Shown: piece after piece, positions 45,414 to 56,713 of the stretch | Layout: every line of letters begins with the position of its first letter | Numbering within the stretch: the first letter of the stretch is position 1 | DNA from: Siphonodentalium dalli | Taxonomy: Eukaryota > Mollusca > Scaphopoda > Gadilida > Siphonodentaliidae | DNA length: 64,000 nucleotides | Assembly: GCA_032622095.1 (NCBI GenBank) | Contig: CP136064.1 | Span: 6,381,512-6,445,511, forward strand | Direction of reading: 5' to 3' | Position numbers and translations under genes: made by a program | Notes under the pieces: generated by a model | What the model saw: only the letters and a program-made list of their open reading frames with translations | The model's database searches: none | Told to the model about the DNA's origin: nothing

Positions 45414-46882
45414 TTTAGGTATGTCATTATATATTGATATATATAGTGTAGGATACCATCTCTAAGAATAAAGGTTTTTGCTAATTTTTCGGGTATATTT
45501 GTTGATTGCATTTGTTTGATAATCTCGGTGATTGTGTGGTCTGCTGATTGTTCATCTCTTATGTTAGTTATAGGAGGAAGGGTCAGGTTGTCCTCAAGAT
45601 CTACTTCTGATTCATTCTTCGTTTTGATTTTTGTTTGTTTGTTTCTTTTTGAAAATTCTTGAATATCTTTCATGTCAAGGATATTAACATCATGTACAAG
45701 GGGATTGGTGGGTGGATTTGGGTCACTATCTGTGCAAGAATTGATGCACGGGTGTGTGTCGGGGTCTATACGACTGCAAAAATCGGCCGTAACATTGTTC
45801 GTGCCTTTGATATAAGTAATTTTTGGGTTCAATGCTGATATTTCCAAAAAACATTTTTGAATTTTGGTATTTATCAGATCCTGTTTTTTAAACATGTGGA
45901 TGAGGGGTGAGTGATCTGTTTTAATCTCTACTTGGGAGCCCTGTAAGTAGAATTTAAATTGCCTTGCGAATGTGTATATAGCAAATGCTTCTTTTTCCGT
46001 GACAGAATAATTCCTTTGTGATTTGTTAAGTTTTTTACTGGCGAATGCGATTGGTAATTCAACGTGTTTAGCATCTTGGTTATGTTGATTGTTATTAGCG
46101 TATTGTGATAGGATTCCAACGATGCTATGGATAGATGCATCAACTGTGAGAATGAAAAGTTTGTCGGGATCTGGGTAAGCTAAAATAGGGGCAGTTGCTA
46201 AGCTTTCTTTAAGTGTGTCAAACGCTGTTTGGCATGGCGTATCCCACACGAATTTAGCATATTTAGTTGTGATTTTGATTAAATGCAATGCAGTGGCTGC
46301 GAAAGTAGGAGAATATGATCTGTAAAAATAAAGAATTCCAAGTAATCTGCGGACTTCTTTAACTGATTTCGGAGGTGGTAGAGACTTGATAATTGAAATC
46401 TTTTCAGGATCAGGGGATGTGCCCTTGTCGGAAATAATATGTCCTAAAAATTTGTCTTGTGGTTGGCAAAATTTAGATTTCGATAGTTTAACTATTAAGC
46501 CATATTCCCTGAGTCTGTCAAATAGTTTTGTGAGCTGTTGTATATGCATTTGAGGATCGGAACTATGCCAGATCAGATCATCAACAAAACCTTCAACAAA
46601 TGGGAGGTCATGGAGGTCCATATTCATGAGTTTTAAAAAATACCCTGAGCTCGAGACATATCCCATCGGAGCTTTTTGATAGCTGTATTGACCTTCAGAC
46701 GTGTTCATAGTTAGAATTGGAACATGTTCGGGTTCAATTCCGATAACATGGTAGGCATTTGATAAATCAAAGATACTGAAGATAGTTGAGCCAAGTAACT
46801 TGGACCATATTTCTGTAAAACTAGGCATAGACCATTTTAATGGAATGGAAACTTCATTGAGTTTTCTCAGATCGATTACCAA
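45410..46882 (-). CDS. pol: Reverse transcriptase and RNase H
   Basis: The 490-residue frame begins within the RT fingers (VIDLRKLNEV). Motif A is FSIFDLSNAYH (Asp39) and the catalytic FVDD box is at residues 99-102, a variant of YxDD. The 'FLGHIIS' and 'LLGILYFYRSY' motifs of Ty3/gypsy RT follow. RNase H begins near residue 244 with LTVDAS (Asp248), then TEKEAF (Glu296/298), KTDHSPL (Asp323) and TADFCSRI (Asp367). The last ~115 residues are an acidic linker towards integrase. It makes cDNA and removes RNA in related elements. The N-terminal RT sequence lies upstream in a different frame. Confidence 0.9.
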   Translation of the reverse strand: MVIDLRKLNEVSIPLKWSMPSFTEIWSKLLGSTIFSIFDLSNAYHVIGIEPEHVPILTMNTSEGQYSYQKAPMGYVSSSGYFLKLMNMDLHDLPFVEGFVDDLIWHSSDPQMHIQQLTKLFDRLREYGLIVKLSKSKFCQPQDKFLGHIISDKGTSPDPEKISIIKSLPPPKSVKEVRRLLGILYFYRSYSPTFAATALHLIKITTKYAKFVWDTPCQTAFDTLKESLATAPILAYPDPDKLFILTVDASIHSIVGILSQYANNNQHNQDAKHVELPIAFASKKLNKSQRNYSVTEKEAFAIYTFARQFKFYLQGSQVEIKTDHSPLIHMFKKQDLINTKIQKCFLEISALNPKITYIKGTNNVTADFCSRIDPDTHPCINSCTDSDPNPPTNPLVHDVNILDMKDIQEFSKRNKQTKIKTKNESEVDLEDNLTLPPITNIRDEQSADHTITEIIKQMQSTNIPEKLAKTFILRDGILHYIYQYIMTYLN

Positions 46883-46889
46883 TCGGTAA

Positions 46890-47065
46890 TTAGGGGTACC
46901 GTCAGGGTTGGTGTGGATTTTCGGATGAGGAGACTAGGAAATCCCCACGAGGAATGGGCAGTGGGTTTAATGATGTCTGCATCTAATAATGTTTTAATCT
47001 AGGCAGCCATAATCCGTTGTTTGTTAAGCGGTGTTCGGTATTTTTTGCAAAAAATAGGTAAAGTA
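46890..47065 (-). pseudogene. pol: N-terminal RT fragment, frameshifted with a nonsense codon
   Basis: On the minus strand the sequence gives LLDADIIKPTAHSSWGFPSL, matching the conserved 'SPWASP' region at the start of Ty3/gypsy RT. It is followed near 46915 by a shift into the frame of 45410-46882. A TAG interrupts it just upstream of this motif (near 47000). The pieces are collinear with RT, so this is a broken part of the same gene. Confidence 0.7.
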
Positions 47066-47117
47066 TTTGGTTTGAGGTCGATTTTCATTTGAATTTTTGT
47101 ACAATACCCTATCTTGT

Positions 47118-47588
47118 TTATGTCATTTGTAAAATGTAAAATGCTACAATATCATCGATATATATAGGTTGAGTCTTGGTGATTGGAGGGTTAACGTCTT
47201 GCCAGTCACCTATGGTGTTGATACTGTGGTTGGTTGGCGGAGATGAGTTAATGTTTTCCTCATCGGATGTCCTGCATATCATTTGCTCTTGAATGCCAAA
47301 TGCTTGTGCGATTATACGACCTTTCCTAATCGTCATATGTGAGGCGGATTGATTTTCCATCATGACGCAAATATTTTGATTAGTTGCATCTGCTATCGTG
47401 TCGGTTACATGTACATTGGGTTCCTGTTCAAAAATGGACATGTTACCTTTGCCTACTCGGATTAAAGGTGTGTTAAACATATTATTTGGTCCTATGAGTC
47501 TGCCTGTTATGATTGCACTTGAGTGGGGTGATAACGAAACGTTATTTGTTGATCGGATAAGTGATGCAATGTGACCGTCCCTTAACAT
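47118..47588 (-). CDS. pol: Pol linker between protease and RT
   Basis: The 156-residue frame has NVSLSPHSSAIITGRLIG and ENQSASHMTIRKGRIIAQA, which resemble the segment that follows the protease in many Ty3/gypsy Pol proteins. It overlaps the end of the protease frame by a few bases, so a frameshift separates the two. The frame ends at 47118 before the RT region. Confidence 0.65.
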   Translation of the reverse strand: MLRDGHIASLIRSTNNVSLSPHSSAIITGRLIGPNNMFNTPLIRVGKGNMSIFEQEPNVHVTDTIADATNQNICVMMENQSASHMTIRKGRIIAQAFGIQEQMICRTSDEENINSSPPTNHSINTIGDWQDVNPPITKTQPIYIDDIVAFYILQMT

Positions 47589-47797
47589 TGGGTATAATTG
47601 ATTCTGAATTTTTCTAAATCAAAGTAAAGTCTAATACTGTGTTGTTTCATAAAGTCGCGCCCTAAAATACACGGACGTGATAGGGTTGCACATATGACAA
47701 ATTTATGTGTAAGAATGAGTTTTCCGATTCTAAATGTGAGATGTATGGATCCAAAAACTTTCATTGGTGTTCGAATCGGCTGATGTGAGTAACACAT
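47582..47797 (-). pseudogene. pol: Protease C-terminal part (frameshifted)
   Basis: This contains PCILGRDFMKQHSIRLYFDL, the ILGxDF motif that closes the retropepsin fold. It lies in a different frame from the active site and overlaps it at 47761-47797, where one base must be gained or lost. Confidence 0.75.
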
Positions 47798-48462
47798 GCT
47801 TTAATTAAAGGTGGCCGATTTGGTATGGATCTATAAATATCGTATTTCAAGCAACTGGTGGTTGTTCCCGAATCTAATAGTGAACGAATGCGTTGTTTGT
47901 ATATTTTAATGATAGTTGAGCATGGTGTTTGGTTTAGAGCACCATCTGTCATATCACTTGGATATTTAAGTACTGGTATTGTATGTCGTATGGGTTTTAA
48001 CGGTGGCATTACAGGGTTAATTGCAATTTTGGAATGTGATTCGCGAGAATTGGTGCGTGTTGAATTTCTTTTTGATGATGATTGAGAATTAGTAATTTTT
48101 TGGCGCATTGGTTTTTCAAGGCTATTCACGGTTTTAAATTGAGAAGGAAACTTTAAGTCAAGAAGAGATAAAATAGGTTTATTTGGAATATTATGAAACA
48201 TGGGTTTCATAGGAGGACACCTGTTATTGCAGTTGGTGGTATGTTTGGTAGGCCTGTATCGTGGAAGATTAAGTGGACGCCGTGTGCGGTAATTAATATA
48301 TCGTTGTCTTTGACAATGTGATGGGAGCGTGGGGTAATGATTAATGGGCTGCAGCTGTGAATTATAGACTCTATGCTTTTGAGATTCGTATGCCGGATGA
48401 GATCTGGCATATCTATGATTGTGGATGTCAATGTTGCTAATTTGATGCGTAATGGGACTCAT
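47761..48462 (-). CDS. pol: Nucleocapsid-protease region with DSG active site
   Basis: The 233-residue frame ends with the retropepsin active-site motif IRSLLDSGTTTSCL, with Asp-Ser-Gly as the catalytic triplet. The region before it is basic and rich in Pro, Asn, Arg and Ser, as in Gag-derived nucleocapsid tails. The same frame is open upstream of its first Met and includes the zinc knuckle at 48559-48600. The protease cleaves the Gag-Pol polyprotein in particles. Its C-terminal half continues in another frame. Confidence 0.75.
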   Translation of the reverse strand: MSPITHQISNIDIHNHRYARSHPAYESQKHRVYNSQLQPINHYPTLPSHCQRQRYINYRTRRPLNLPRYRPTKHTTNCNNRCPPMKPMFHNIPNKPILSLLDLKFPSQFKTVNSLEKPMRQKITNSQSSSKRNSTRTNSRESHSKIAINPVMPPLKPIRHTIPVLKYPSDMTDGALNQTPCSTIIKIYKQRIRSLLDSGTTTSCLKYDIYRSIPNRPPLIKACVTHISRFEHQ

Positions 48463-48558
48463 TGCCTTGTGTCTACTTGGGGTTAAATTTGTGTAGGAAT
48501 GAGTACTTATCTGTTTAAAAATTTATTATTATCTTGCGCCCGACGTCTACATTGGTCC

Positions 48559-48600
48559 ATTGTATGGTTATTTAATCTGCAGTATGTACAGAAGAGAAGA
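48559..48600 (-). CDS. gag: Gag zinc knuckle (CCHC)
   Basis: The minus strand encodes CTYCRLNNHTMDQC, an exact C-X2-C-X4-H-X4-C knuckle of the type that binds genomic RNA. It is in frame with the protease ORF and one frame away from the capsid ORF that ends at 48696. A gag-pol frameshift, programmed or accidental, therefore lies between 48696 and about 48600. Confidence 0.75.
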
Positions 48601-48695
48601 TTGGCGGGGTGTATAGGTAGATTGTGATGGCCATCGTGGAATCTGTCGTTGGTTATTGTCGATATGTGATGTTCACCGTAACGTAAGCGATAACG

Positions 48696-49199
48696 CTACC
48701 ATAGGTTCATTTCGCGTAGGGCAATATCTGTAGCTCTATCAAGTGTTACAGGGTCTTCTTTGAGAAGCCTGAATTTAATACTAGAGTCACGAATGCCGTC
48801 GGAAAAGAATGCTACTAGTTGTGATTGTACTGCTCTTGTATTAATTTCATCGGTAAAAGCGTGTTTAGCGAGGGTGTTTATGCATTCTGCAAACATTGCA
48901 ATCGTTTCAGTATGTCTCTGCCTAATGGCTCGTAATGAGGAAAGGGCCTGAGGCGAATCGGTTATGGAACTGAATAATGAACGTAATTGTGATTTCAAAT
49001 CGGCCCAGGTGAACGTGAATTTTCCGTCCGTGTTATTTTCATTTATGAAGCATTGAATAAATTCAGAAACTTGAGATTTACATGTGTTAGCGGCAATTGT
49101 AATAAAAGTCTTATCTTGTGCCGAAATCGCGCGTGAATATTTTTCCACAGAATGGACCCATTTGGGGAAAAGGGTCAGGTTTGCCATCGAAGGGTTCAA
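48696..49199 (-). CDS. gag: Gag capsid domain
   Basis: The 167-residue frame has the alpha-helical layout of a retrotransposon Gag capsid: FTWADLKSQLRSLF, then QALSSLRAIRQRHTETIAMF and QLVAFFSDGIRDSSIKFRLL, ending in DRATDIALREM. In the family this protein forms the particle shell. The N-terminal Gag part lies upstream (49544-50008), and a short overlapping frame (49111-49317) suggests another shift between them. Confidence 0.75.
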   Translation of the reverse strand: MNPSMANLTLFPKWVHSVEKYSRAISAQDKTFITIAANTCKSQVSEFIQCFINENNTDGKFTFTWADLKSQLRSLFSSITDSPQALSSLRAIRQRHTETIAMFAECINTLAKHAFTDEINTRAVQSQLVAFFSDGIRDSSIKFRLLKEDPVTLDRATDIALREMNLW

Positions 49200-49543
49200 T
49201 AATGGAGTTCATACCCAGAAGTGCCGTTATGGTTGTCTGAGTTTTTAAACTGTCCGTCTGATCGCGGATAGAACTAGTGAAATGGCTAATTTCATGGGTA
49301 AGCCGTGACAGTAGCAAGTTTTGAGTATCTTGCCCGTTTCATTAGTAATGTCTGTGTGGGGGGGGGGTCTTGCGGTTGATCGTCCGTTTCCCGGTATAAT
49401 TCAAGGTGCTGATAACTTTGGCTTGGATGAAAATAATCGCTGCTCTGCGGAGGTGGTGACTCCATTATGTTATTGAGGGTCGAAATCGGAGCGCACAGAG
49501 TATCGTCTGCGCCCTTGGACGGGATTCTGACTTAGAGGCGTGG

Positions 49544-50008
49544 TTAACGGCGTCTGTTTTGGGATCTATGGTAAGGGTGCGAGATATGTTGTATTTTTTT
49601 CCAAGTGCCGTGGCGGTGTATTATGCGATTCAGGTGTATTTGACACGATTCAGGTGATTTATTAGGATGTTTTATGGGAATTGCCGCGACTATAGAGTTG
49701 ACAATAAGTTTTGGATAATCAGTAAAATGAGCCGGAAATGTATGCCACTCGTTCCAGGAATCTAGTGTATGTCCTGAGTAATTATTTATAATCATACAAC
49801 GCACGTATAAGCAGATTGTATCGTGTGTTATATCAATGCGAATGGGATTGCAATATTTTATGAGTTGTGGCGATAAAGTTATTTTGTGGGGTAAAGCGTA
49901 TCTACAGTAAGTTTTAAAATTAAGAACTGAATGTTGTTTGTTCGATGCGTGTATTATAGTAGGATGGGTAGGTAGTTTTGGTGCAGTAGAATCAGGTGAT
50001 GTGTCCAT
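49544..50008 (-). CDS. gag: Probable N-terminal Gag region
   Basis: I chose the Met at 50008 (MDTSPDSTAPKLPTHPTIIH) because the residues before it are a hydrophobic, unlikely start, although the frame is open to 50095. The ~154 residues show no domain I recognise. Position as the first long frame after the leader argues for the N-terminal, matrix-like part of Gag. It ends at 49544 without reaching the capsid frame. Confidence 0.45.
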   Translation of the reverse strand: MDTSPDSTAPKLPTHPTIIHASNKQHSVLNFKTYCRYALPHKITLSPQLIKYCNPIRIDITHDTICLYVRCMIINNYSGHTLDSWNEWHTFPAHFTDYPKLIVNSIVAAIPIKHPNKSPESCQIHLNRIIHRHGTWKKIQHISHPYHRSQNRRR

Positions 50009-50300
50009 AACCCACGTGGAAAAAAAGGAGTAAAAAAATTGCAAAAAATAGGGAGTGTGCAATTTGACAGCAAATGTGAAAGAAAAGATGGTCACTCACC
50101 AATTTCCGAGAAGAATAATGTGCACGAATCTGTGATGATGAATGGGTGGGCGATGTACAGAATGTTCTTGTAGTGTTTATTGGAAACAGAAGGGTGTCCA
50201 AATCGGATGTTAATGTTTATGTGGAGCTGGATCTGGTCTGAAAAAGGCGTGAGTAATGTTTCTAGCTGGATACACGATGTGAGCTGGTCGTAGGAAAGCA

Positions 50301-50480
50301 ATGTGTCCAAAGGTTGATTCGTCTATAGCAGACAGGTATGGTATATGGTCCTGTGTGTCCAAAGGGTTGGGTCGTTGATATCAGATGAATATGGTATGCG
50401 GTCCTGTGTGTCCAAAGGGTTGGGTCGTTGATATCAGATGATTACGGTATGCGGTCCTGTGTGTCAAAAGGATTGAGTTG
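50301..50480. repeat. 53-bp tandem repeat in the retroelement leader
   Basis: The unit 'gtcctgtgtgtccaaaggg...gatatcagatga' starts at 50348, 50401 and 50454, with a diverged copy before. It lies between the 5' LTR and gag, in the untranslated leader. Confidence 0.75.
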
Positions 50481-50638
50481 TGATTGTCCGATGCAGTCGT
50501 CTAGTATGTAAGGCTGTCTCTCCGTGGCTGGTGTGTAAGGCTGTATCCCCGTGGTTGAGTAGCGGTTTGAGATTGTTTCTGCTTTGTAGTGATCGTTTAG
50601 TGGCCGAAACTTCAAGTTGTGTGGTGAGACATAGAACT

Positions 50639-50651
50639 GTTCATGGTACCA
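50639..50651 (-). promoter_or_regulatory. Candidate primer-binding site
   Basis: TGGTACCATGAAC on the minus strand begins 9 nt after the 5' LTR. The TGG start fits a tRNA CCA end. I cannot name the tRNA, and the 9-nt gap is longer than usual. Confidence 0.35.
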
Positions 50652-50660
50652 TTAATACTA

Positions 50661-51147
50661 TGTGAGGTAATGAACACATAGATATATATATATATAGATA
50701 CTTTATTACGTCGTGAATAAGATACAAGCAGTGCATACAAATGTGACAATCAAGTCGCCGCGAAGTAAGGTCCCCGAATGGGTGATGCCTGGTGTGGGTG
50801 ATGCCTGGAGAGGTGTACGAACCTCGAGATGAGATGAGTCTAGTGAAAGCATGATGTGATGGGATGTGGCTGTTTCTTATATACTATTTGGGATGCATAT
50901 TAGATGAGGCGTTTGGCAATACACATCGGGATTGGTTCCGCCGTTATGGTCATTTCACTTGACCATATTTGGGAGCCATCTTCATTGTATGTATGTCTTC
51001 GCTGGGAGTAAGGTGTGTGAGGTTTCGTCAAGAAACCGAGCACGAATATTTGAGTTTGGGGTTCTATATATTAGGACAGTCGTATAGTTGAATCAAGTTG
51101 TGATATTATAATGGGGTATGGGCAATTGTATATGGCGTTATGTCACA
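50661..51147 (-). repeat. 5' LTR
   Basis: The counterpart of 36860-37338 with the same TGTGAGG...GTCACA ends. On the minus strand it starts TGTGACATAACGCC and ends CCTCACA. Confidence 0.9.
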
Positions 51148-52240
51148 CATAATGTCAGTGTCATCTCCGCGTCTGAGAGTTGAGACTGATTCCTGTCCTG
51201 GCCTGCACCCAGTGTAGGATGTATTGAGTGAGTGAGCCCGCCAGTGAGTACTGACTCAAACCCTAACTGAGTCTCTCTTCCTCGGGCTCAAACTCACAGT
51301 TCAAAGTCGATACAACAACAGCAACGGCAAACTCAAATTCAAGTTTGAACTTCAACGCATATACCTATGCCATGTTGCCCAAAAGTCAGTGATTTCAAAT
51401 TCAGTGTACATCCATGATTAATTTATAAACACAACGTTGTGTCGGTGTTTGTAACAGCGACCAAAAGTTTTAGCGACCAACCGGAAACTGATTGTCGCCA
51501 AAGTTGTTAACTTTTCAAATGATATTGCTAGAAAACACACCGGCGACGATGATGTCGATGATAACATGGATTTCATGGTGATAAATTGATAATCCGGTTG
51601 TGAAAGTATGGAATAATACACTAGTCTTCAGTACACTTTACTTGAGTAAACACTTTTGGTAAAATGATTGACAACATATGCAAAAATTGGATCACTCGAA
51701 ATTAGGAAAATGTCAAATAGAAAATTCAATGATGTGGTGTTAGAACTTAGTGGACGTTCAGACGTCCACGATGCAATCGTACGTGGAAAGATTTCGCTGG
51801 CCCATCTTTCAGGGGCAAGTTTGCCCGGGTATTACATTTGTACTAAAGTTGTAAATAAGTTAATATATTAGTAAATAAGATAATATATTAGTTTAGATTA
51901 TGATATATTTCAGAGTTATTTCCATAAATTTTGACATTTAGATTACTTTAGGCACGCTTGTTAGCAAAGATAAAAGCCAGTATATCACACTAGTTGGTTT
52001 GAACGACGAACCAGCGAATTCATAAATAACAATAATGAACTGTTTTCACATTCTGGATATTAAAGTTTCTCTTATTCACTGAGTTCATCTCACTATCTGT
52101 GGAGTAAATAAATAATTGTCACTACTACCCAACTATTCAATCTATCTCCTGACAACCCGTAGAGAAAGGGGGAGCGAGAAAGGGGGCGAGAGAAAGCAAA
52201 GACACCAAAGAAAAACAACTTAAATAAGACGTTATCCCTT
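51148..52240. other. No gene recognised
   Basis: Non-coding in appearance. Imperfect inverted words around 51220-51305 (gtgagcccg / cgggctc...actcac) are the only structure noted. A 67-codon plus frame at 51668 has no recognisable features. Confidence 0.45.
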
Positions 52241-52242
52241 GG

Positions 52243-52332
52243 ACCGATTTGGCCCGGGGCGAGCTGGCTCAGGGTGAGCTGGCCCAGGTCGACTGGGGCA
52301 AGCTGGCCCTGGGGCGAGCTGGCCCGTTTCCA
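52243..52332. repeat. GC-rich minisatellite
   Basis: Degenerate copies of 'ggggcgagctggccc' (about 14-17 bp) form a GC-rich island in AT-rich sequence. Confidence 0.7.
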
Positions 52333-54105
52333 TCCGTTGTTGTTGTCTTCCAGTAGTTACTTGAAGTTGTTGGAAGAACACATGTAGTTAACTTCTTGTG
52401 AGACTATTCGCCTGTGAATAACGTCTGTGAGTTAAATAACAACCGTATCATTTGTTACATGTGCCTCCACTTTTGATGGAATTGCAGTCATGTGACGCAG
52501 AAATCTTAGACAAAAAGATCGTAGAATAGCAATCAGTTTTTATATAAAATTGGATAAATACCAACATCCCATCCGATCTATGGACGGGACATTCTATGTA
52601 GCACTCTACACTGCCTTTTAGTGTTTCGACCTATTTTGTCAACCAATTTAGAAATTGGTGAACCCGCAAGGTCTCATCAGGAGAGAGCGGAATTAAGATT
52701 CCTCAAAGTAACTGAGGGATCAACACATATAGGTATGTGTGCATGGTAGATACAGACTGTCTCAAGACAGCTGAATTGAGCGATGGCCTTCAAGGCTTGG
52801 CGTGTTGTTCATAGTAACATGCCTATTATAATAGGCGTGAGTTATTGTGTCATTCGTTGTGAAATAGCAATAAGTCGGAAGAAACATGAGGTTAATTGTC
52901 AACTCTATTATGAATTTCTATAGTATGAACTGGTTGACTTATGATTTCCTTTATGATATACTTGAGATGGGGAATTCTCAATTACTGATGGTAGGGAACT
53001 CGCATGCTTGAGGTAACTATGGTCAGAGGTTAAGGAAACAACTTGTAGTCTGCCTATAGTATTCCTGATGCTGTTTAATATTGACAAGGAAATGTTATGA
53101 AAATGGATATACTATTGATGTGACTCGGACATCAATATCGGTCAGGTAATGATTATGGAATTGAGGCAATGAGCATATGATATAACAATCGGGGAATGCA
53201 ATCGATGAAATTGTATTAGGTAACCATTCGTTATGAAAGTGCATGGTAATTGGTATATTAAAATGACATAAAAATAACGGTAATGTTGAAATATATAGTA
53301 ATATCCTCATATGCATGTATTGAGATCAAGTAATGATAGCGTTGATAAAAGCAGGACATCATGAATGTGGCGAGAATGCATAATTGACACTCGTTGTTCT
53401 GACTATAATGATTATTCTGGATGTGTAGTTGAATGCGATAGGACAGCACCGGTCCCTTTAATATGATGCATGGTAAGTTGAAGCTTCAATGATCTATTAT
53501 TTTGAATATCTATTCATGAGTGATCGAACGGCACTGGTCCCCTGGATATCTCATGGATATCGAGTCAAACTCATTGTATTCATATCTGCAGACAGCACAG
53601 GTCTGCTTGAAGTTATATACCTATATGTAGGTGAACATTGGGTGATGTTGAGACCTCTCACTTTGGATTGAGGGGACTAAGATTATATGCTTAGTAATGC
53701 ATGGTATTATTACTCCTTGATAAAAGCTCAGTAGCTGATTCAAATTCCATAATGGAAGAGAGGGATTGATATCAATGCATCTTATATTGGATCTCGAGAT
53801 CTTTATATTTAAAAATATATTTAAGAGTACTCAGCTTCAATAATGTTTCCTAGTTTGTCCATCACTTTTCCAGATCTCTTTGGCCTCATATAGTTACAAC
53901 AATTAACAATAGAGGCAATAGAGCCTGAGGGGATGTACACTATGAATTACCTGCAATCAATGGCAGAGATGTTTATTTCAAATAGTCCAATCAAGATGCT
54001 CAAATAAGATCTCAAAGCTTTCATGGAAGTCAACCTTGGGGAGAATGGTCAGTTATATTTTTCATCAGGAATTGATAAGATGTAACCGTCAAATAATTCG
54101 GTCTC
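52333..54105. other. No gene recognised
   Basis: Only short frames occur. Words such as 'cagcaccggtccctt', 'cggcactggtcccctgg' and 'cagcacaggtctgctt' between 53440 and 53610 hint at a very degenerate repeat. Confidence 0.4.
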
Positions 54106-54590
54106 GAGGATAAAATTTACTTATCACCACGACAGTGAGGGGGCGGGTTGTTAGAACATATACATATATTCAAGTCGTTATCAACCAATTTATTGATACG
54201 TCAAAGCGGTCATGTGACTCATGTCCACTAAAATTGTTCAGTCACCAGAAATAATTAATTGGGGAGGGGGTCAGAATAAATTGTTGTTCGGTCATCAGGA
54301 TAAAATTTATTTCTCACCTGTAATGGGGTGGGGGTATTTATTTCTCACCTCAAGTGAGGGGGTGTAAGAACAAATATTTATGTCAGTATCAACCAATTTA
54401 TTTACACCGTCAAAGCGATCATGTCCACTAATGTTGTTCAGTGCTTTGTCGCCAGGATAAAATTATTTCATGGGGGGGGGGGGGGTCAGAGCAAATATTA
54501 TGTCAGTATTAAGTTTTCAATTAATCGATAATGTGTTATCATGTGAAATCAGTCTTGTTCATTAATGAGGTTCCAGTTTATTGAGACCCT
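54106..54590. repeat. Degenerate tandem repeat with G-runs
   Basis: Blocks with 'tatcaaccaatttattgata', 'tcaaagcggtcatgt', 'tccactaa...ttgttcag' and 'ggataaaatttatttctcacc' recur two to three times. A G-run lies at 54474-54485. Confidence 0.6.
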
Positions 54591-56430
54591 ATTACACACA
54601 TGTCGTGCGCTTGACAGAAATTCATACATGAATTTTCTATCTATGTCCTTACCCAAAGGGTTGAATTTTCAAATTAGAGCTGCAGCGGGCACCACATACA
54701 TTCGAATACAACTGCACTTATCGACATACCATAAATTATGATTCTTTATTGACCAGAGGTGGCACCATGGCGGCAGGCAGCGTTTAGATAAATGCGTGTA
54801 AATTGAAATTGTTTTGCAAATCTGTATGGGTGGATGGGGTTGATCATTGCTTCAGTAGCGAGGCTGACAGATAGAGGAAAGACCACGCAGAGGGTAAACT
54901 TCACTGAGATATCACTTCACTGAATATAGAAACAACCAACCCCCTCCCAGTAAGCAACTGATAAACTTGCCCAGAAAAAAAACTACTTGATTAATCGAGC
55001 TCTTAGTGTTGATAGGGAGCTGGCTAGAGATTCTCCATTGGGGGTGTCCACCTTTGGAATTTCCAACCAGCAACCCCCCACCTTAATCACAACAAATTCA
55101 CAAGTTTGCACCCCCTCTTTTGCTTATAAATTTAACTCTTCCCTCGCAGGCCTGTAAAGTAGCCTCTTAGCTATACTCTAATCCACTGGGCAGTCCATTA
55201 TTCAGGTACTTTTATAGATCTGAACCAGAATCTGCAAATGAAATTTTACCGACCAGACAGGGGGAGGGGGGTCTACAAAAGTGTATTGTATAAACATCAC
55301 TGTATCTGCATTTCATTAAAACAAAAGTTGCATAGATTAAAAAATGTACATAACGTTGGACATGCTTCATATATTGATCCTGAAATCCAATATCCATATC
55401 GAGCTGGCATTGAATATCCTGAAAATAAAGTAATTATCTCATATACTATTAACATGGTAAAACTGGAACCAATATCACACAGGTATAATTATGTTCCGTA
55501 TACCGGTATAAAGTTATTGTCAAAATATACCCTCCCCACAACTGAAAGTCTAAGATGGATATTCACCGTGAATCTAGAATCATCCACATTTTTAGTAAAT
55601 ATACTGGATGGCTTTTCTTTTTATATTGTACTGTAGTGTTTAAAATCACTGTAATCAAAGCAAGATAGATATATCATTCTCGATATAGATACAATGACCT
55701 TATATTATATTATAATTCAATTTCGTATATGAATTCAGAAACAAACTATGCAGGTGCATGCAGTATTAAATAGTTTTACATGTATATGTGTACATGTACT
55801 AGTAATGCTTCCAAAAAATCATTCAATGCTCATCAAATTGCAACAAAAAAACAGCCCCTCCCCAACATTTTAAAGCCTTGAATTTTTTTGCACAAATTGG
55901 ATACCTGATCGCCAAAACTTATGATGTTTCGGGCAAAATTGAGATAAATTACAATATTTTTCAGATCTCAGCTCGAATTATGCAGAGTTTAGGTTATTTT
56001 TAATACATTAAGCTACATGCACATTGTGCATGTTCATGTTTATCCAAGGAAAATTCTACATATATCATCTTTTAAACATCCTCGAAAAACACTGGACAAA
56101 GGCCTCAGTCCCCTCAATATGTGAAGTGGCCAAATATTTCAGGCATGTTTGGCGTTGAACACAATGACCCTAACTACTACATGTACATGTACAACTTTAA
56201 TTAGACATTACAAAATGTCAGATAAATCTTTGTGTAACTGTAACATATAGGAAATTAGAATTATAAAACAAAGACTTTAATCAAACTCTTGTAAAAACAA
56301 CTTTGACTTTGTTAAAGTTTGTTTGCTGCGATATACCGTATGTGTACATATAGTACATGGGCGCCAAATTACTTGTAAAAAGTAACACTGCTAGCAAATA
56401 TATGTGAAACTTATTTGATGGATTACTTAC
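54591..56430. other. No gene recognised
   Basis: AT-rich non-coding sequence. The longest frame (plus, 55238-55636, 132 codons) has no recognisable motif and unremarkable codon use. Confidence 0.4.
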
Positions 56431-56551
56431 ATGTAATATTTCATAGATTGTAGATTGTCCAGAGTGTTTTTTCTCATTGGCATTGGTGCCAGTGCATGAC
56501 AGACACTTCCTGTCTTTATATCTTTATACATGTATGCACCGGGTATGGTTT
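56431..56551 (-). CDS. Candidate internal exon, unknown protein
   Basis: On the minus strand a good acceptor (a T-rich tract then 'cattacag') and a consensus donor (gtaagt) bound 121 bp. One frame is open throughout (TIPGAYMYKDIKTGSV, then CHALAPMPMRKNTLDN); the other two contain stops. The exon has phase 1 at both ends. The family is not recognised. It may be a real host exon or a chance arrangement. Confidence 0.3.
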
Positions 56552-56713
56552 CTGTAATGAAAATCAATGAAAAAATAAACATGTATACTAGCCTGCATAC
56601 CAATGCAATGTAAACAATGATACATGCATGATTTAGGCAAATATAAATTTAAATAAACTGCCTCTGACCTCTGTATTACTGAAAGATATTGTTGGTTACT
56701 GGTATGTACTTAC

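Larger units (their letters stand above)
36860..51147 (-). mobile_element. Env-bearing Ty3/gypsy LTR retroelement
   Basis: This is a full-length, 14.3-kb element read on the minus strand. It runs 5' LTR (50661-51147), leader, gag, protease, reverse transcriptase-RNase H, integrase, a 3.4-kb spacer, env, polypurine tract and 3' LTR (36860-37338). The order protease-RT-RNase H-integrase and the GPY/F-like integrase tail identify Ty3/gypsy, and env downstream resembles errantivirus organisation. The LTRs differ by roughly a dozen substitutions and a few indels, so insertion was not very recent. Flanks are 'tata' (left) and 'cata' (right), so a 4-bp target duplication is only approximate. Several frames are shifted or stopped, so this copy appears inactive unless the indels are assembly errors. 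Confidence 0.9.

Noticed and set aside
55238-55636. A 132-codon plus frame
   Set aside because: No motif, no promoter or splice support, composition like surrounding AT-rich DNA.
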